A DNA stretch of 31,230 nucleotides from Tritrichomonas musculus (GCA_039105265.1 JAPFFF010000208.1:1-31230); one strand, 5' to 3'; positions 1 to 7,072 are shown, counted from the stretch's first letter. Notes: a model not told the origin generated them from the sequence alone. A program made the numbers and translations.

Positions 1-22
1 TGTTTTTTTTAGAAAATGTCTG

Positions 23-42
23 AAATAAATCAAAATAAATCA
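23..42 (+). repeat. 10-bp direct repeat in the 5' flank
   Basis: Two abutting copies of AAATAAATCA, followed by AATATAAC, which looks like a decayed third copy containing the TATA-like element. The pair recurs ahead of nearly every gene. The joint varies: CAAAATAAATC is commonest, CAATATAAATC is frequent, and CAAACGAAATC is seen only before copies 9, 22, 52, 106, 161 and 179. Function unknown. Confidence 0.7.
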
Positions 43-44
43 AA

Positions 45-50
45 TATAAC
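45..50 (+). promoter_or_regulatory. TATA-like element of tRNA copy 1 (representative)
   Basis: TATAAC begins 34 bp before the first tRNA base, and the same hexamer lies at the same distance in 180 of 184 units. Upstream TATA elements at about -30 assist TFIIIB recruitment at tRNA genes of plants and some yeasts. With start-site spacing of that kind, transcription would begin near the CAA at 73-75 (-6 to -4). The position and constancy are seen; the function is inferred. In this AT-rich spacer a chance TATAA cannot be excluded for one unit, and constancy across the array may only reflect common descent. Confidence 0.5.
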
Positions 51-70
51 AGTTGATTTTAGATATGATT

Positions 71-87
71 CACAAGAGTTTCTTGTG
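71..87 (+). promoter_or_regulatory. Leader/acceptor inverted repeat at the tRNA 5' end (copy 1, representative)
   Basis: CACAAGA (71-77, leader -8 to -2) and TCTTGTG (81-87, tRNA bases 3-9) are perfect reverse complements around a 3-nt loop, GTT. In a precursor starting at or before -8 this hairpin would compete with the acceptor stem and put the RNase P cleavage site in its loop. It also pairs U6, which is unpaired in the cloverleaf. Fourteen copies (7, 10, 12, 23, 38, 41, 96, 107, 121, 123, 142, 150, 180, 182) have T instead of C at -8, which keeps the end pair as U-G. Confidence 0.55.
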
Positions 88-150
88 GTGTAATGGCAAG
101 CACGTTGGCCTTTGAAGCCGAAGATTGAGGTTCGATTCCTCACTAGAAAA
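79..150 (+). tRNA. trnQ-UUG: tRNA-Gln(UUG), copy 1 (full description of the shared body)
   Basis: This intronless gene reads as a glutamine tRNA for CAA codons. Bases 1-7 (TTTCTTG) pair with 66-72 (CTAGAAA) except for a U6-U67 mismatch; five of the six acceptor pairs present are A-U or near the weak end, with only C4-G69 and G7-C66 strong. The D stem GTGT/GCAC includes one T-G pair. The anticodon stem TTGGC/GCCGA encloses loop CTTTGAA, with U33 and anticodon TTG at 112-114. The variable loop is AGAT; the T stem TGAGG/CCTCA encloses TTCGATT. Base 73 is A, and CCA is not encoded. The A box is 86-96 and the B box 129-139, the latter a perfect consensus match. Most cytosolic eukaryotic tRNA-Gln start with G1-C72 and have U73, so U1-A72 and A73 are unusual. 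It may be functional or a satellite-amplified derivative. Next start is +166. Confidence 0.93.
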
Positions 151-156
151 TTTTTT
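151..156 (+). terminator. Pol III oligo-T terminator of copy 1 (representative)
   Basis: TTTTTT begins directly after discriminator base 73. Every copy has the same T6, except copy 54, which has T7 because its base 73 is T. Further T runs of 5-12 follow within 30 bp in every spacer and would serve as backup terminators, so each unit should be transcribed separately with essentially no 3' trailer beyond the U tract. Confidence 0.85.
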
Positions 157-244
157 ACTTTTTATTTCTTATTTCAAGAAAATGTCTGGAATAAATCAAT
201 ATAAATCAAATATAACAGTTGATTTTAGATATGATTCACAAGAG

Positions 245-316
245 TTTCTTGTGGTGTAATGGCAAGCACGTTGGCCTTTGAAGCCGAAGATTGAGGTTCG
301 ATTCCTCACTAGAAAA
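245..316 (+). tRNA. trnQ-UUG: tRNA-Gln(UUG) copy 2
   Basis: Body as copy 1; next start +166. Confidence 0.93.
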
Positions 317-410
317 TTTTTTACTTTTTATTTTGTTTTTTTAGAAAATGTCTGAAATAAATCAATATAAATCAAATATAACAGTTGATTTTAAATATGA
401 TTCACAAGAG

Positions 411-482
411 TTTCTTGTGGTGTAATGGCAAGCACGTTGGCCTTTGAAGCCGAAGATTGAGGTTCGATTCCTCACTAGAAAA
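411..482 (+). tRNA. trnQ-UUG: tRNA-Gln(UUG) copy 3
   Basis: Body as copy 1; next start +172. Confidence 0.93.
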
Positions 483-582
483 TTTTTTCATTTTTACTTT
501 TTATTTTGTTTTTTTTAAAATGTCTGGAATAAATCAAAATAAATCAAATATAACAGTTGATTTTAAATATGATTCACAAGAG

Positions 583-654
583 TTTCTTGTGGTGTAATGG
601 CAAGCACGTTGGCCTTTGAAGCCGAAGATTGAGGTTCGATTCTTCACTAGAAAA
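583..654 (+). tRNA. trnQ-UUG: tRNA-Gln(UUG) copy 4, C62>T
   Basis: C62>T: the G52-C62 T-stem pair becomes G-U, and the last B-box base changes to T. Next start +173. Confidence 0.9.
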
Positions 655-755
655 TTTTTTCATTTTTACTTTTTATTTTGTTTTTTTAGAAAATGTCTGA
701 AATAAATCAAAATAAATCAAATATAACAGTTGATTTTAAATATGATTCACAAGAG

Positions 756-827
756 TTTCTTGTGGTGTAATGGCAAGCACGTTGGCCTTTGAAGCCGAAG
801 ATTGAGGTTCGATTCCTCACTAGAAAA
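756..827 (+). tRNA. trnQ-UUG: tRNA-Gln(UUG) copy 5
   Basis: Body as copy 1; next start +167. Confidence 0.93.
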
Positions 828-922
828 TTTTTTCATTTTTACTTTTTATTTTTTTTAAAATGTCTGGAATAAATCAAAATAAATCAAATATAACAGTTGA
901 TTTTAGATATGATTCACAAGAG

Positions 923-994
923 TTTCTTGTGGTGTAATGGCAAGCACGTTGGCCTTTGAAGCCGAAGATTGAGGTTCGATTCCTCACTAGAAAA
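923..994 (+). tRNA. trnQ-UUG: tRNA-Gln(UUG) copy 6
   Basis: Body as copy 1; next start +165. Confidence 0.93.
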
Positions 995-1087
995 TTTTTT
1001 ACTTTTTATTTTGTTTTTTTTAAAATGTCTGAAATAAATCAAAATAAATCAAATATAACAGTTGATTTTAGATATGATTTACAAGAG

Positions 1088-1159
1088 TTTCTTGTGGTGT
1101 AATGGCAAGCACGTTGGCCTTTGAAGCCGAAGATTGAGGTTCGATTCCTCACTAGAAAA
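1088..1159 (+). tRNA. trnQ-UUG: tRNA-Gln(UUG) copy 7
   Basis: Body as copy 1; leader T at -8; next start +172. Confidence 0.93.
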
Positions 1160-1259
1160 TTTTTTCATTTTTACTTTTTATTTTGTTTTTTTTAAAATGT
1201 CTGGAATAAATCAAAATAAATCAAATATAACAGTTGATTTTAGATATGATTCACAAGAG

Positions 1260-1331
1260 TTTCTTGTGGTGTAATGGCAAGCACGTTGGCCTTTGAAGCC
1301 GAAGATTGAGGTTCGATTCCTCACTAGAAAA
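1260..1331 (+). tRNA. trnQ-UUG: tRNA-Gln(UUG) copy 8
   Basis: Body as copy 1; next start +166. Confidence 0.93.
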
Positions 1332-1391
1332 TTTTTTACTTTTTCATTTTTTTTTTAAAAAAAAGTCTGAAATAAATCAAACGAAATCAAA

Positions 1392-1397
1392 TACAAC
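1392..1397 (+). promoter_or_regulatory. Altered TATA-like element before copy 9 (TACAAC)
   Basis: T>C turns TATAAC into TACAAC at -34. The same unit has A8-GTCTG, CAAACGAAATC and GATTTAAAATATG, so it is the most diverged flank in the array. Confidence 0.6.
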
Positions 1398-1425
1398 AGT
1401 TGATTTAAAATATGATTCACAAGAG

Positions 1426-1497
1426 TTTCTTGTGGTGTAATGGCAAGCACGTTGGCCTTTGAAGCCGAAGATTGAGGTTCGATTCCTCACTAGAAAA
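1426..1497 (+). tRNA. trnQ-UUG: tRNA-Gln(UUG) copy 9
   Basis: Body as copy 1; TACAAC instead of TATAAC upstream; next start +173. Confidence 0.93.
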
Positions 1498-1598
1498 TTT
1501 TTTCATTTTTACTTTTTATTTTGTTTTTTTAGAAAATGTCTGAAATAAATCAAAATAAATCAAATATAACAGTTGATTTTAGATATGATTTACAAGAG

Positions 1599-1670
1599 TT
1601 TCTTGTGGTGTAATGGCAAGCACGTTGGCCTTTGAAGCCGAAGATTGAGGTTCGATTCCTCACTAGAAAA
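1599..1670 (+). tRNA. trnQ-UUG: tRNA-Gln(UUG) copy 10
   Basis: Body as copy 1; leader T at -8; next start +176. Confidence 0.93.
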
Positions 1671-1774
1671 TTTTTTCATTTTTACTTTTTATTTTGTTTT
1701 TTTATTTTAAAATGTCTGAAATAAATCAAAATAAATCAAATATAACAGTTGATTTAAAATATGATTCACAAGAG

Positions 1775-1846
1775 TTTCTTGTGGTGTAATGGCAAGCACG
1801 TTGGCCTTTGAAGCCGAAGATTGAGGTTCGATTCCTCACTAGAAAA
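1775..1846 (+). tRNA. trnQ-UUG: tRNA-Gln(UUG) copy 11
   Basis: Body as copy 1; next start +169. Confidence 0.93.
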
Positions 1847-1943
1847 TTTTTTACTTTTTATTTTGTTTTTTTATTTTAAAATGTCTGAAATAAATCAATA
1901 TAAATCAAATATAACAGTTGATTTTAGATATGATTTACAAGAG

Positions 1944-2015
1944 TTTCTTGTGGTGTAATGGCAAGCACGTTGGCCTTTGAAGCCGAAGATTGAGGTTCGA
2001 TTCCTCACTAGAAAA
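1944..2015 (+). tRNA. trnQ-UUG: tRNA-Gln(UUG) copy 12
   Basis: Body as copy 1; leader T at -8; next start +166. Confidence 0.93.
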
Positions 2016-2109
2016 TTTTTTACTTTTTATTTCTTATTTCAAGAAAATGTCTGGAATAAATCAAAATAAATCAAATATAACAGTTGATTTTAGATATGAT
2101 TCACAAGAG

Positions 2110-2181
2110 TTTCTTGTGGTGTAATGGCAAGCACGTTGGCCTTTGAAGCCGAAGATTGAGGTTCGATTCCTCACTAGAAAA
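2110..2181 (+). tRNA. trnQ-UUG: tRNA-Gln(UUG) copy 13
   Basis: Body as copy 1; next start +166. Confidence 0.93.
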
Positions 2182-2275
2182 TTTTTTACTTTTCATTTTG
2201 TTTTTTTAGAAAATGTCTGAAATAAATCAAAATAAATCAAATATAACAGTTGATTTTAGATATGATTCACAAGAG

Positions 2276-2347
2276 TTTCTTGTGGTGTAATGGCAAGCAC
2301 GTTGGCCTTTGAAGCCGAAGATTGAGGTTCGATTCCTCACTAGAAAA
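2276..2347 (+). tRNA. trnQ-UUG: tRNA-Gln(UUG) copy 14
   Basis: Body as copy 1; next start +176. Confidence 0.93.
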
Positions 2348-2451
2348 TTTTTTCATTTTTACTTTTTATTTTGTTTTTTTATTTTCAAATGTCTGGAATA
2401 AATCAAAATAAATCAAATATAACAGTTGATTTTAAATATGATTCACAAGAG

Positions 2452-2523
2452 TTTCTTGTGGTGTAATGGCAAGCACGTTGGCCTTTGAAGCCGAAGATTG
2501 AGGTTCGATTCTTCACTAGAAAA
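2452..2523 (+). tRNA. trnQ-UUG: tRNA-Gln(UUG) copy 15, C62>T
   Basis: C62>T variant as copy 4; next start +167. Confidence 0.9.
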
Positions 2524-2618
2524 TTTTTTCATTTTTACTTTTTATTTTTTTTAAAATGTCTGGAATAAATCAAAATAAATCAAATATAACAGTTGATTTT
2601 AAATATGATTCACAAGAG

Positions 2619-2690
2619 TTTCTTGTGGTGTAATGGCAAGCACGTTGGCCTTTGAAGCCGAAGATTGAGGTTCGATTCCTCACTAGAAAA
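2619..2690 (+). tRNA. trnQ-UUG: tRNA-Gln(UUG) copy 16
   Basis: Body as copy 1; next start +173. Confidence 0.93.
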
Positions 2691-2791
2691 TTTTTTCATT
2701 TTTACTTTTTATTTTGTTTTTTTAGAAAATGTCTGAAATAAATCAAAATAAATCAAATATAACAGTTGATTTTAAATATGATTCACAAGAG

Positions 2792-2863
2792 TTTCTTGTG
2801 GTGTAATGGCAAGCACGTTGGCCTTTGAAGCCGAAGATTGAGGTTCGATTCCTCACTAGAAAA
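2792..2863 (+). tRNA. trnQ-UUG: tRNA-Gln(UUG) copy 17
   Basis: Body as copy 1; next start +165. Confidence 0.93.
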
Positions 2864-2956
2864 TTTTTTACTTTTTATTTTGTTTTTTTTAAAATGTCTG
2901 AAATAAATCAAAATAAATCAAATATAACAGTTGATTTTAGATATGATTCACAAGAG

Positions 2957-3028
2957 TTTCTTGTGGTGTAATGGCAAGCACGTTGGCCTTTGAAGCCGAA
3001 GATTGAGGTTCGATTCCTCACTAGAAAA
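2957..3028 (+). tRNA. trnQ-UUG: tRNA-Gln(UUG) copy 18
   Basis: Body as copy 1; next start +166. Confidence 0.93.
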
Positions 3029-3122
3029 TTTTTTACTTTTCATTTTGTTTTTTTAGAAAATGTCTGAAATAAATCAAAATAAATCAAATATAACAGTTGA
3101 TTTTAGATATGATTCACAAGAG

Positions 3123-3194
3123 TTTCTTGTGGTGTAATGGCAAGCACGTTGGCCTTTGAAGCCGAAGATTGAGGTTCGATTCCTCACTAGAAAA
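3123..3194 (+). tRNA. trnQ-UUG: tRNA-Gln(UUG) copy 19
   Basis: Body as copy 1; next start +172. Confidence 0.93.
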
Positions 3195-3294
3195 TTTTTT
3201 CATTTTTACTTTTTATTTTGTTTTTTTTAAAATGTCTGGAATAAATCAAAATAAATCAAATATAACAGTTGATTTTAGATATGATTCACAAGAG

Positions 3295-3366
3295 TTTCTT
3301 GTGGTGTAATGGCAAGCACGTTGGCCTTTGAAGCCGAAGATTGAGGTTCGATTCCTCACTAGAAAA
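3295..3366 (+). tRNA. trnQ-UUG: tRNA-Gln(UUG) copy 20
   Basis: Body as copy 1; next start +166. Confidence 0.93.
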
Positions 3367-3460
3367 TTTTTTACTTTTTATTTTGTTTTTTTAGAAAATG
3401 TCTGAAATAAATCAATATAAATCAAATATAACAGTTGATTTTAAATATGATTCACAAGAG

Positions 3461-3532
3461 TTTCTTGTGGTGTAATGGCAAGCACGTTGGCCTTTGAAGC
3501 CGAAGATTGAGGTTCGATTCCTCACTAGAAAA
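3461..3532 (+). tRNA. trnQ-UUG: tRNA-Gln(UUG) copy 21
   Basis: Body as copy 1; next start +166. Confidence 0.93.
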
Positions 3533-3592
3533 TTTTTTACTTTTTCATTTTTTTTTTAAAAAAAAGTCTGAAATAAATCAAACGAAATCAAA

Positions 3593-3598
3593 TACAAC
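3593..3598 (+). promoter_or_regulatory. Altered TATA-like element before copy 22 (TACAAC)
   Basis: Same diverged flank as before copy 9. Confidence 0.6.
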
Positions 3599-3626
3599 AG
3601 TTGATTTAAAATATGATTCACAAGAG

Positions 3627-3698
3627 TTTCTTGTGGTGTAATGGCAAGCACGTTGGCCTTTGAAGCCGAAGATTGAGGTTCGATTCCTCACTAGAAAA
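3627..3698 (+). tRNA. trnQ-UUG: tRNA-Gln(UUG) copy 22
   Basis: Body as copy 1; TACAAC upstream; next start +173. Confidence 0.93.
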
Positions 3699-3799
3699 TT
3701 TTTTCATTTTTACTTTTTATTTTGTTTTTTTAGAAAATGTCTGAAATAAATCAAAATAAATCAAATATAACAGTTGATTTTAGATATGATTTACAAGAG

Positions 3800-3871
3800 T
3801 TTCTTGTGGTGTAATGGCAAGCACGTTGGCCTTTGAAGCCGAAGATTGAGGTTCGATTCCTCACTAGAAAA
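3800..3871 (+). tRNA. trnQ-UUG: tRNA-Gln(UUG) copy 23
   Basis: Body as copy 1; leader T at -8; next start +166. Confidence 0.93.
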
Positions 3872-3965
3872 TTTTTTACTTTTTATTTCTTATTTCAAGA
3901 AAATGTCTGGAATAAATCAAAATAAATCAAATATAACAGTTGATTTTAGATATGATTCACAAGAG

Positions 3966-4037
3966 TTTCTTGTGGTGTAATGGCAAGCACGTTGGCCTTT
4001 GAAGCCGAAGATTGAGGTTCGATTCCTCACTAGAAAA
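3966..4037 (+). tRNA. trnQ-UUG: tRNA-Gln(UUG) copy 24
   Basis: Body as copy 1; next start +176. Confidence 0.93.
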
Positions 4038-4141
4038 TTTTTTCATTTTTACTTTTTATTTTGTTTTTTTATTTTCAAATGTCTGGAATAAATCAAAATA
4101 AATCAAATATAACAGTTGATTTTAGATATGATTCACAAGAG

Positions 4142-4213
4142 TTTCTTGTGGTGTAATGGCAAGCACGTTGGCCTTTGAAGCCGAAGATTGAGGTTCGATT
4201 CCTCACTAGAAAA
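4142..4213 (+). tRNA. trnQ-UUG: tRNA-Gln(UUG) copy 25
   Basis: Body as copy 1; next start +164. Confidence 0.93.
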
Positions 4214-4305
4214 TTTTTTACTTTTCATTTTTTTTTTTTAAAATGTCTGGAATAAATCAAAATAAATCAAATATAACAGTTGATTTTAGATATGATTCAC
4301 AAGAG

Positions 4306-4377
4306 TTTCTTGTGGTGTAATGGCAAGCACGTTGGCCTTTGAAGCCGAAGATTGAGGTTCGATTCCTCACTAGAAAA
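4306..4377 (+). tRNA. trnQ-UUG: tRNA-Gln(UUG) copy 26
   Basis: Body as copy 1; next start +176. Confidence 0.93.
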
Positions 4378-4481
4378 TTTTTTCATTTTTACTTTTTATT
4401 TTGTTTTTTTATTTTAAAATGTCTGGAATAAATCAAAATAAATCAAATATAACAGTTGATTTTAGATATGATTCACAAGAG

Positions 4482-4553
4482 TTTCTTGTGGTGTAATGGC
4501 AAGCACGTTGGCCTTTGAAGCCGAAGATTGAGGTTCGATTCCTCACTAGAAAA
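4482..4553 (+). tRNA. trnQ-UUG: tRNA-Gln(UUG) copy 27
   Basis: Body as copy 1; next start +166. Confidence 0.93.
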
Positions 4554-4647
4554 TTTTTTACTTTTTATTTCTTATTTCAAGAAAATGTCTGGAATAAATC
4601 AATATAAATCAAATATAACAGTTGATTTTAGATATGATTCACAAGAG

Positions 4648-4719
4648 TTTCTTGTGGTGTAATGGCAAGCACGTTGGCCTTTGAAGCCGAAGATTGAGGT
4701 TCGATTCCTCACTAGAAAA
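4648..4719 (+). tRNA. trnQ-UUG: tRNA-Gln(UUG) copy 28
   Basis: Body as copy 1; next start +166. Confidence 0.93.
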
Positions 4720-4813
4720 TTTTTTACTTTTTATTTTGTTTTTTTAGAAAATGTCTGAAATAAATCAATATAAATCAAATATAACAGTTGATTTTAAATA
4801 TGATTCACAAGAG

Positions 4814-4885
4814 TTTCTTGTGGTGTAATGGCAAGCACGTTGGCCTTTGAAGCCGAAGATTGAGGTTCGATTCCTCACTAGAAAA
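4814..4885 (+). tRNA. trnQ-UUG: tRNA-Gln(UUG) copy 29
   Basis: Body as copy 1; next start +167. Confidence 0.93.
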
Positions 4886-4980
4886 TTTTTTCATTTTTAC
4901 TTTTTATTTTTTTTAAAATGTCTGGAATAAATCAAAATAAATCAAATATAACAGTTGATTTTAGATATGATTCACAAGAG

Positions 4981-5052
4981 TTTCTTGTGGTGTAATGGCA
5001 AGCACGTTGGCCTTTGAAGCCGAAGATTGAGGTTCGATTCCTCACTAGAAAA
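4981..5052 (+). tRNA. trnQ-UUG: tRNA-Gln(UUG) copy 30
   Basis: Body as copy 1; next start +167. Confidence 0.93.
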
Positions 5053-5147
5053 TTTTTTCATTTTTACTTTTTATTTTTTTTAAAATGTCTGGAATAAATC
5101 AAAATAAATCAAATATAACAGTTGATTTTAGATATGATTCACAAGAG

Positions 5148-5219
5148 TTTCTTGTGGTGTAATGGCAAGCACGTTGGCCTTTGAAGCCGAAGATTGAGGT
5201 TCGATTCCTCACTAGAAAA
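5148..5219 (+). tRNA. trnQ-UUG: tRNA-Gln(UUG) copy 31
   Basis: Body as copy 1; next start +174, the only interval of that length. Confidence 0.93.
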
Positions 5220-5321
5220 TTTTTTCATTTTTACTTTTTATTTTGTTTTTTTTAGAAAATGTCTGAAATAAATCAAAATAAATCAAATATAACAGTTGAT
5301 TTTAGATATGATTCACAAGAG

Positions 5322-5393
5322 TTTCTTGTGGTGTAATGGCAAGCACGTTGGCCTTTGAAGCCGAAGATTGAGGTTCGATTCCTCACTAGAAAA
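5322..5393 (+). tRNA. trnQ-UUG: tRNA-Gln(UUG) copy 32
   Basis: Body as copy 1; next start +166. Confidence 0.93.
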
Positions 5394-5487
5394 TTTTTTA
5401 CTTTTTATTTCTTATTTCAAGAAAATGTCTGGAATAAATCAATATAAATCAAATATAACAGTTGATTTTAGATATGATTCACAAGAG

Positions 5488-5559
5488 TTTCTTGTGGTGT
5501 AATGGCAAGCACGTTGGCCTTTGAAGCCGAAGATTGAGGTTCGATTCCTCACTAGAAAA
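5488..5559 (+). tRNA. trnQ-UUG: tRNA-Gln(UUG) copy 33
   Basis: Body as copy 1; next start +166. Confidence 0.93.
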
Positions 5560-5653
5560 TTTTTTACTTTTTATTTTGTTTTTTTAGAAAATGTCTGAAA
5601 TAAATCAATATAAATCAAATATAACAGTTGATTTTAAATATGATTCACAAGAG

Positions 5654-5725
5654 TTTCTTGTGGTGTAATGGCAAGCACGTTGGCCTTTGAAGCCGAAGAT
5701 TGAGGTTCGATTCCTCACTAGAAAA
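5654..5725 (+). tRNA. trnQ-UUG: tRNA-Gln(UUG) copy 34
   Basis: Body as copy 1; next start +172. Confidence 0.93.
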
Positions 5726-5825
5726 TTTTTTCATTTTTACTTTTTATTTTGTTTTTTTTAAAATGTCTGGAATAAATCAAAATAAATCAAATATAACAGT
5801 TGATTTTAAATATGATTCACAAGAG

Positions 5826-5897
5826 TTTCTTGTGGTGTAATGGCAAGCACGTTGGCCTTTGAAGCCGAAGATTGAGGTTCGATTCTTCACTAGAAAA
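5826..5897 (+). tRNA. trnQ-UUG: tRNA-Gln(UUG) copy 35, C62>T
   Basis: C62>T variant as copy 4; next start +173. Confidence 0.9.
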
Positions 5898-5998
5898 TTT
5901 TTTCATTTTTACTTTTTATTTTGTTTTTTTAGAAAATGTCTGAAATAAATCAAAATAAATCAAATATAACAGTTGATTTTAAATATGATTCACAAGAG

Positions 5999-6070
5999 TT
6001 TCTTGTGGTGTAATGGCAAGCACGTTGGCCTTTGAAGCCGAAGATTGAGGTTCGATTCCTCACTAGAAAA
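5999..6070 (+). tRNA. trnQ-UUG: tRNA-Gln(UUG) copy 36
   Basis: Body as copy 1; next start +167. Confidence 0.93.
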
Positions 6071-6165
6071 TTTTTTCATTTTTACTTTTTATTTTTTTTA
6101 AAATGTCTGGAATAAATCAAAATAAATCAAATATAACAGTTGATTTTAGATATGATTCACAAGAG

Positions 6166-6237
6166 TTTCTTGTGGTGTAATGGCAAGCACGTTGGCCTTT
6201 GAAGCCGAAGATTGAGGTTCGATTCCTCACTAGAAAA
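6166..6237 (+). tRNA. trnQ-UUG: tRNA-Gln(UUG) copy 37
   Basis: Body as copy 1; next start +165. Confidence 0.93.
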
Positions 6238-6330
6238 TTTTTTACTTTTTATTTTGTTTTTTTTAAAATGTCTGAAATAAATCAAAATAAATCAAATATA
6301 ACAGTTGATTTTAGATATGATTTACAAGAG

Positions 6331-6402
6331 TTTCTTGTGGTGTAATGGCAAGCACGTTGGCCTTTGAAGCCGAAGATTGAGGTTCGATTCCTCACTAGAA
6401 AA
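6331..6402 (+). tRNA. trnQ-UUG: tRNA-Gln(UUG) copy 38
   Basis: Body as copy 1; leader T at -8; next start +172. Confidence 0.93.
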
Positions 6403-6502
6403 TTTTTTCATTTTTACTTTTTATTTTGTTTTTTTTAAAATGTCTGGAATAAATCAAAATAAATCAAATATAACAGTTGATTTTAGATATGATTCACAAG
6501 AG

Positions 6503-6574
6503 TTTCTTGTGGTGTAATGGCAAGCACGTTGGCCTTTGAAGCCGAAGATTGAGGTTCGATTCCTCACTAGAAAA
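6503..6574 (+). tRNA. trnQ-UUG: tRNA-Gln(UUG) copy 39
   Basis: Body as copy 1; next start +166. Confidence 0.93.
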
Positions 6575-6668
6575 TTTTTTACTTTTTATTTTGTTTTTTT
6601 AGAAAATGTCTGAAATAAATCAATATAAATCAAATATAACAGTTGATTTTAAATATGATTCACAAGAG

Positions 6669-6740
6669 TTTCTTGTGGTGTAATGGCAAGCACGTTGGCC
6701 TTTGAAGCCGAAGATTGAGGTTCGATTCCTCACTAGAAAA
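6669..6740 (+). tRNA. trnQ-UUG: tRNA-Gln(UUG) copy 40
   Basis: Body as copy 1; next start +166. Confidence 0.93.
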
Positions 6741-6834
6741 TTTTTTACTTTTTATTTCTTATTTCAAGAAAATGTCTGGAATAAATCAATATAAATCAAA
6801 TATAACAGTTGATTTTAGATATGATTTACAAGAG

Positions 6835-6906
6835 TTTCTTGTGGTGTAATGGCAAGCACGTTGGCCTTTGAAGCCGAAGATTGAGGTTCGATTCCTCACT
6901 AGAAAA
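6835..6906 (+). tRNA. trnQ-UUG: tRNA-Gln(UUG) copy 41
   Basis: Body as copy 1; leader T at -8; next start +166. Confidence 0.93.
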
Positions 6907-7000
6907 TTTTTTACTTTTTATTTCTTATTTCAAGAAAATGTCTGGAATAAATCAAAATAAATCAAATATAACAGTTGATTTTAGATATGATTCACAAGAG

Positions 7001-7072
7001 TTTCTTGTGGTGTAATGGCAAGCACGTTGGCCTTTGAAGCCGAAGATTGAGGTTCGATTCCTCACTAGAAAA
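7001..7072 (+). tRNA. trnQ-UUG: tRNA-Gln(UUG) copy 42
   Basis: Body as copy 1; next start +176. Confidence 0.93.

Larger units (their letters stand above)
1..1344 (+). repeat. Block E, first arm (copies 1-8)
   Basis: Matches 5244-6587 at offset 5243. All intervals agree, including the rare T8-AGAAAATG spacer (only here and before copy 32) and the C62>T gene (copies 4 and 35). The match breaks at 1345, where the spacer after copy 8 takes a different form. Confidence 0.85.
1244..2376 (+). repeat. Block D, first arm (copies 8-14)
   Basis: Matches 30098-31230 at offset 28854, including the TACAAC promoter unit (copies 9 and 179). Copies 10-14 exist three times: here, at 94-98 and at 180-184. 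Confidence 0.85.
1592..5058 (+). repeat. Block A, first arm (copies 10-30)
   Basis: Twenty consecutive intervals are the same as in copies 94-114, at offset 14249. Rare markers agree: the C62>T gene at 15 and 99, the TACAAC promoter at 22 and 106, and the TTTAC leaders at 12/96 and 23/107. I saw no internal difference. This is the longest shared block, about 3.47 kb. Confidence 0.85.
5244..6587 (+). repeat. Block E, second arm (copies 32-39)
   Basis: Partner of 1-1344. The real match probably extends left beyond the window start. Confidence 0.85.

Noticed and set aside
45-50. Pol II promoter or origin-like AT-rich element
   Set aside because: The fixed distance to the tRNA start fits a Pol III upstream element; AT-richness alone is no evidence for an origin.
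112-114. Suppressor tRNA reading UAA/UAG as Gln (reassigned genetic code)
   Set aside because: The anticodon is TTG in every copy; no TTA or CTA anticodon occurs.
79-150. Mitochondrial or plastid tRNA-Gln origin
   Set aside because: U1-A72 and A73 occur in organellar tRNA-Gln, but the D arm TGGTGTAATGGCAAGCAC resembles the cytosolic eukaryotic form, and each gene has a Pol III-type terminator and upstream TATA. Kept as a low-probability alternative.
147-156. AAAATTTT palindrome at the tRNA 3' end as a hairpin terminator
   Set aside because: It is simply A70-A73 followed by T6; the T run alone suffices for Pol III, and there is no bacterial context.
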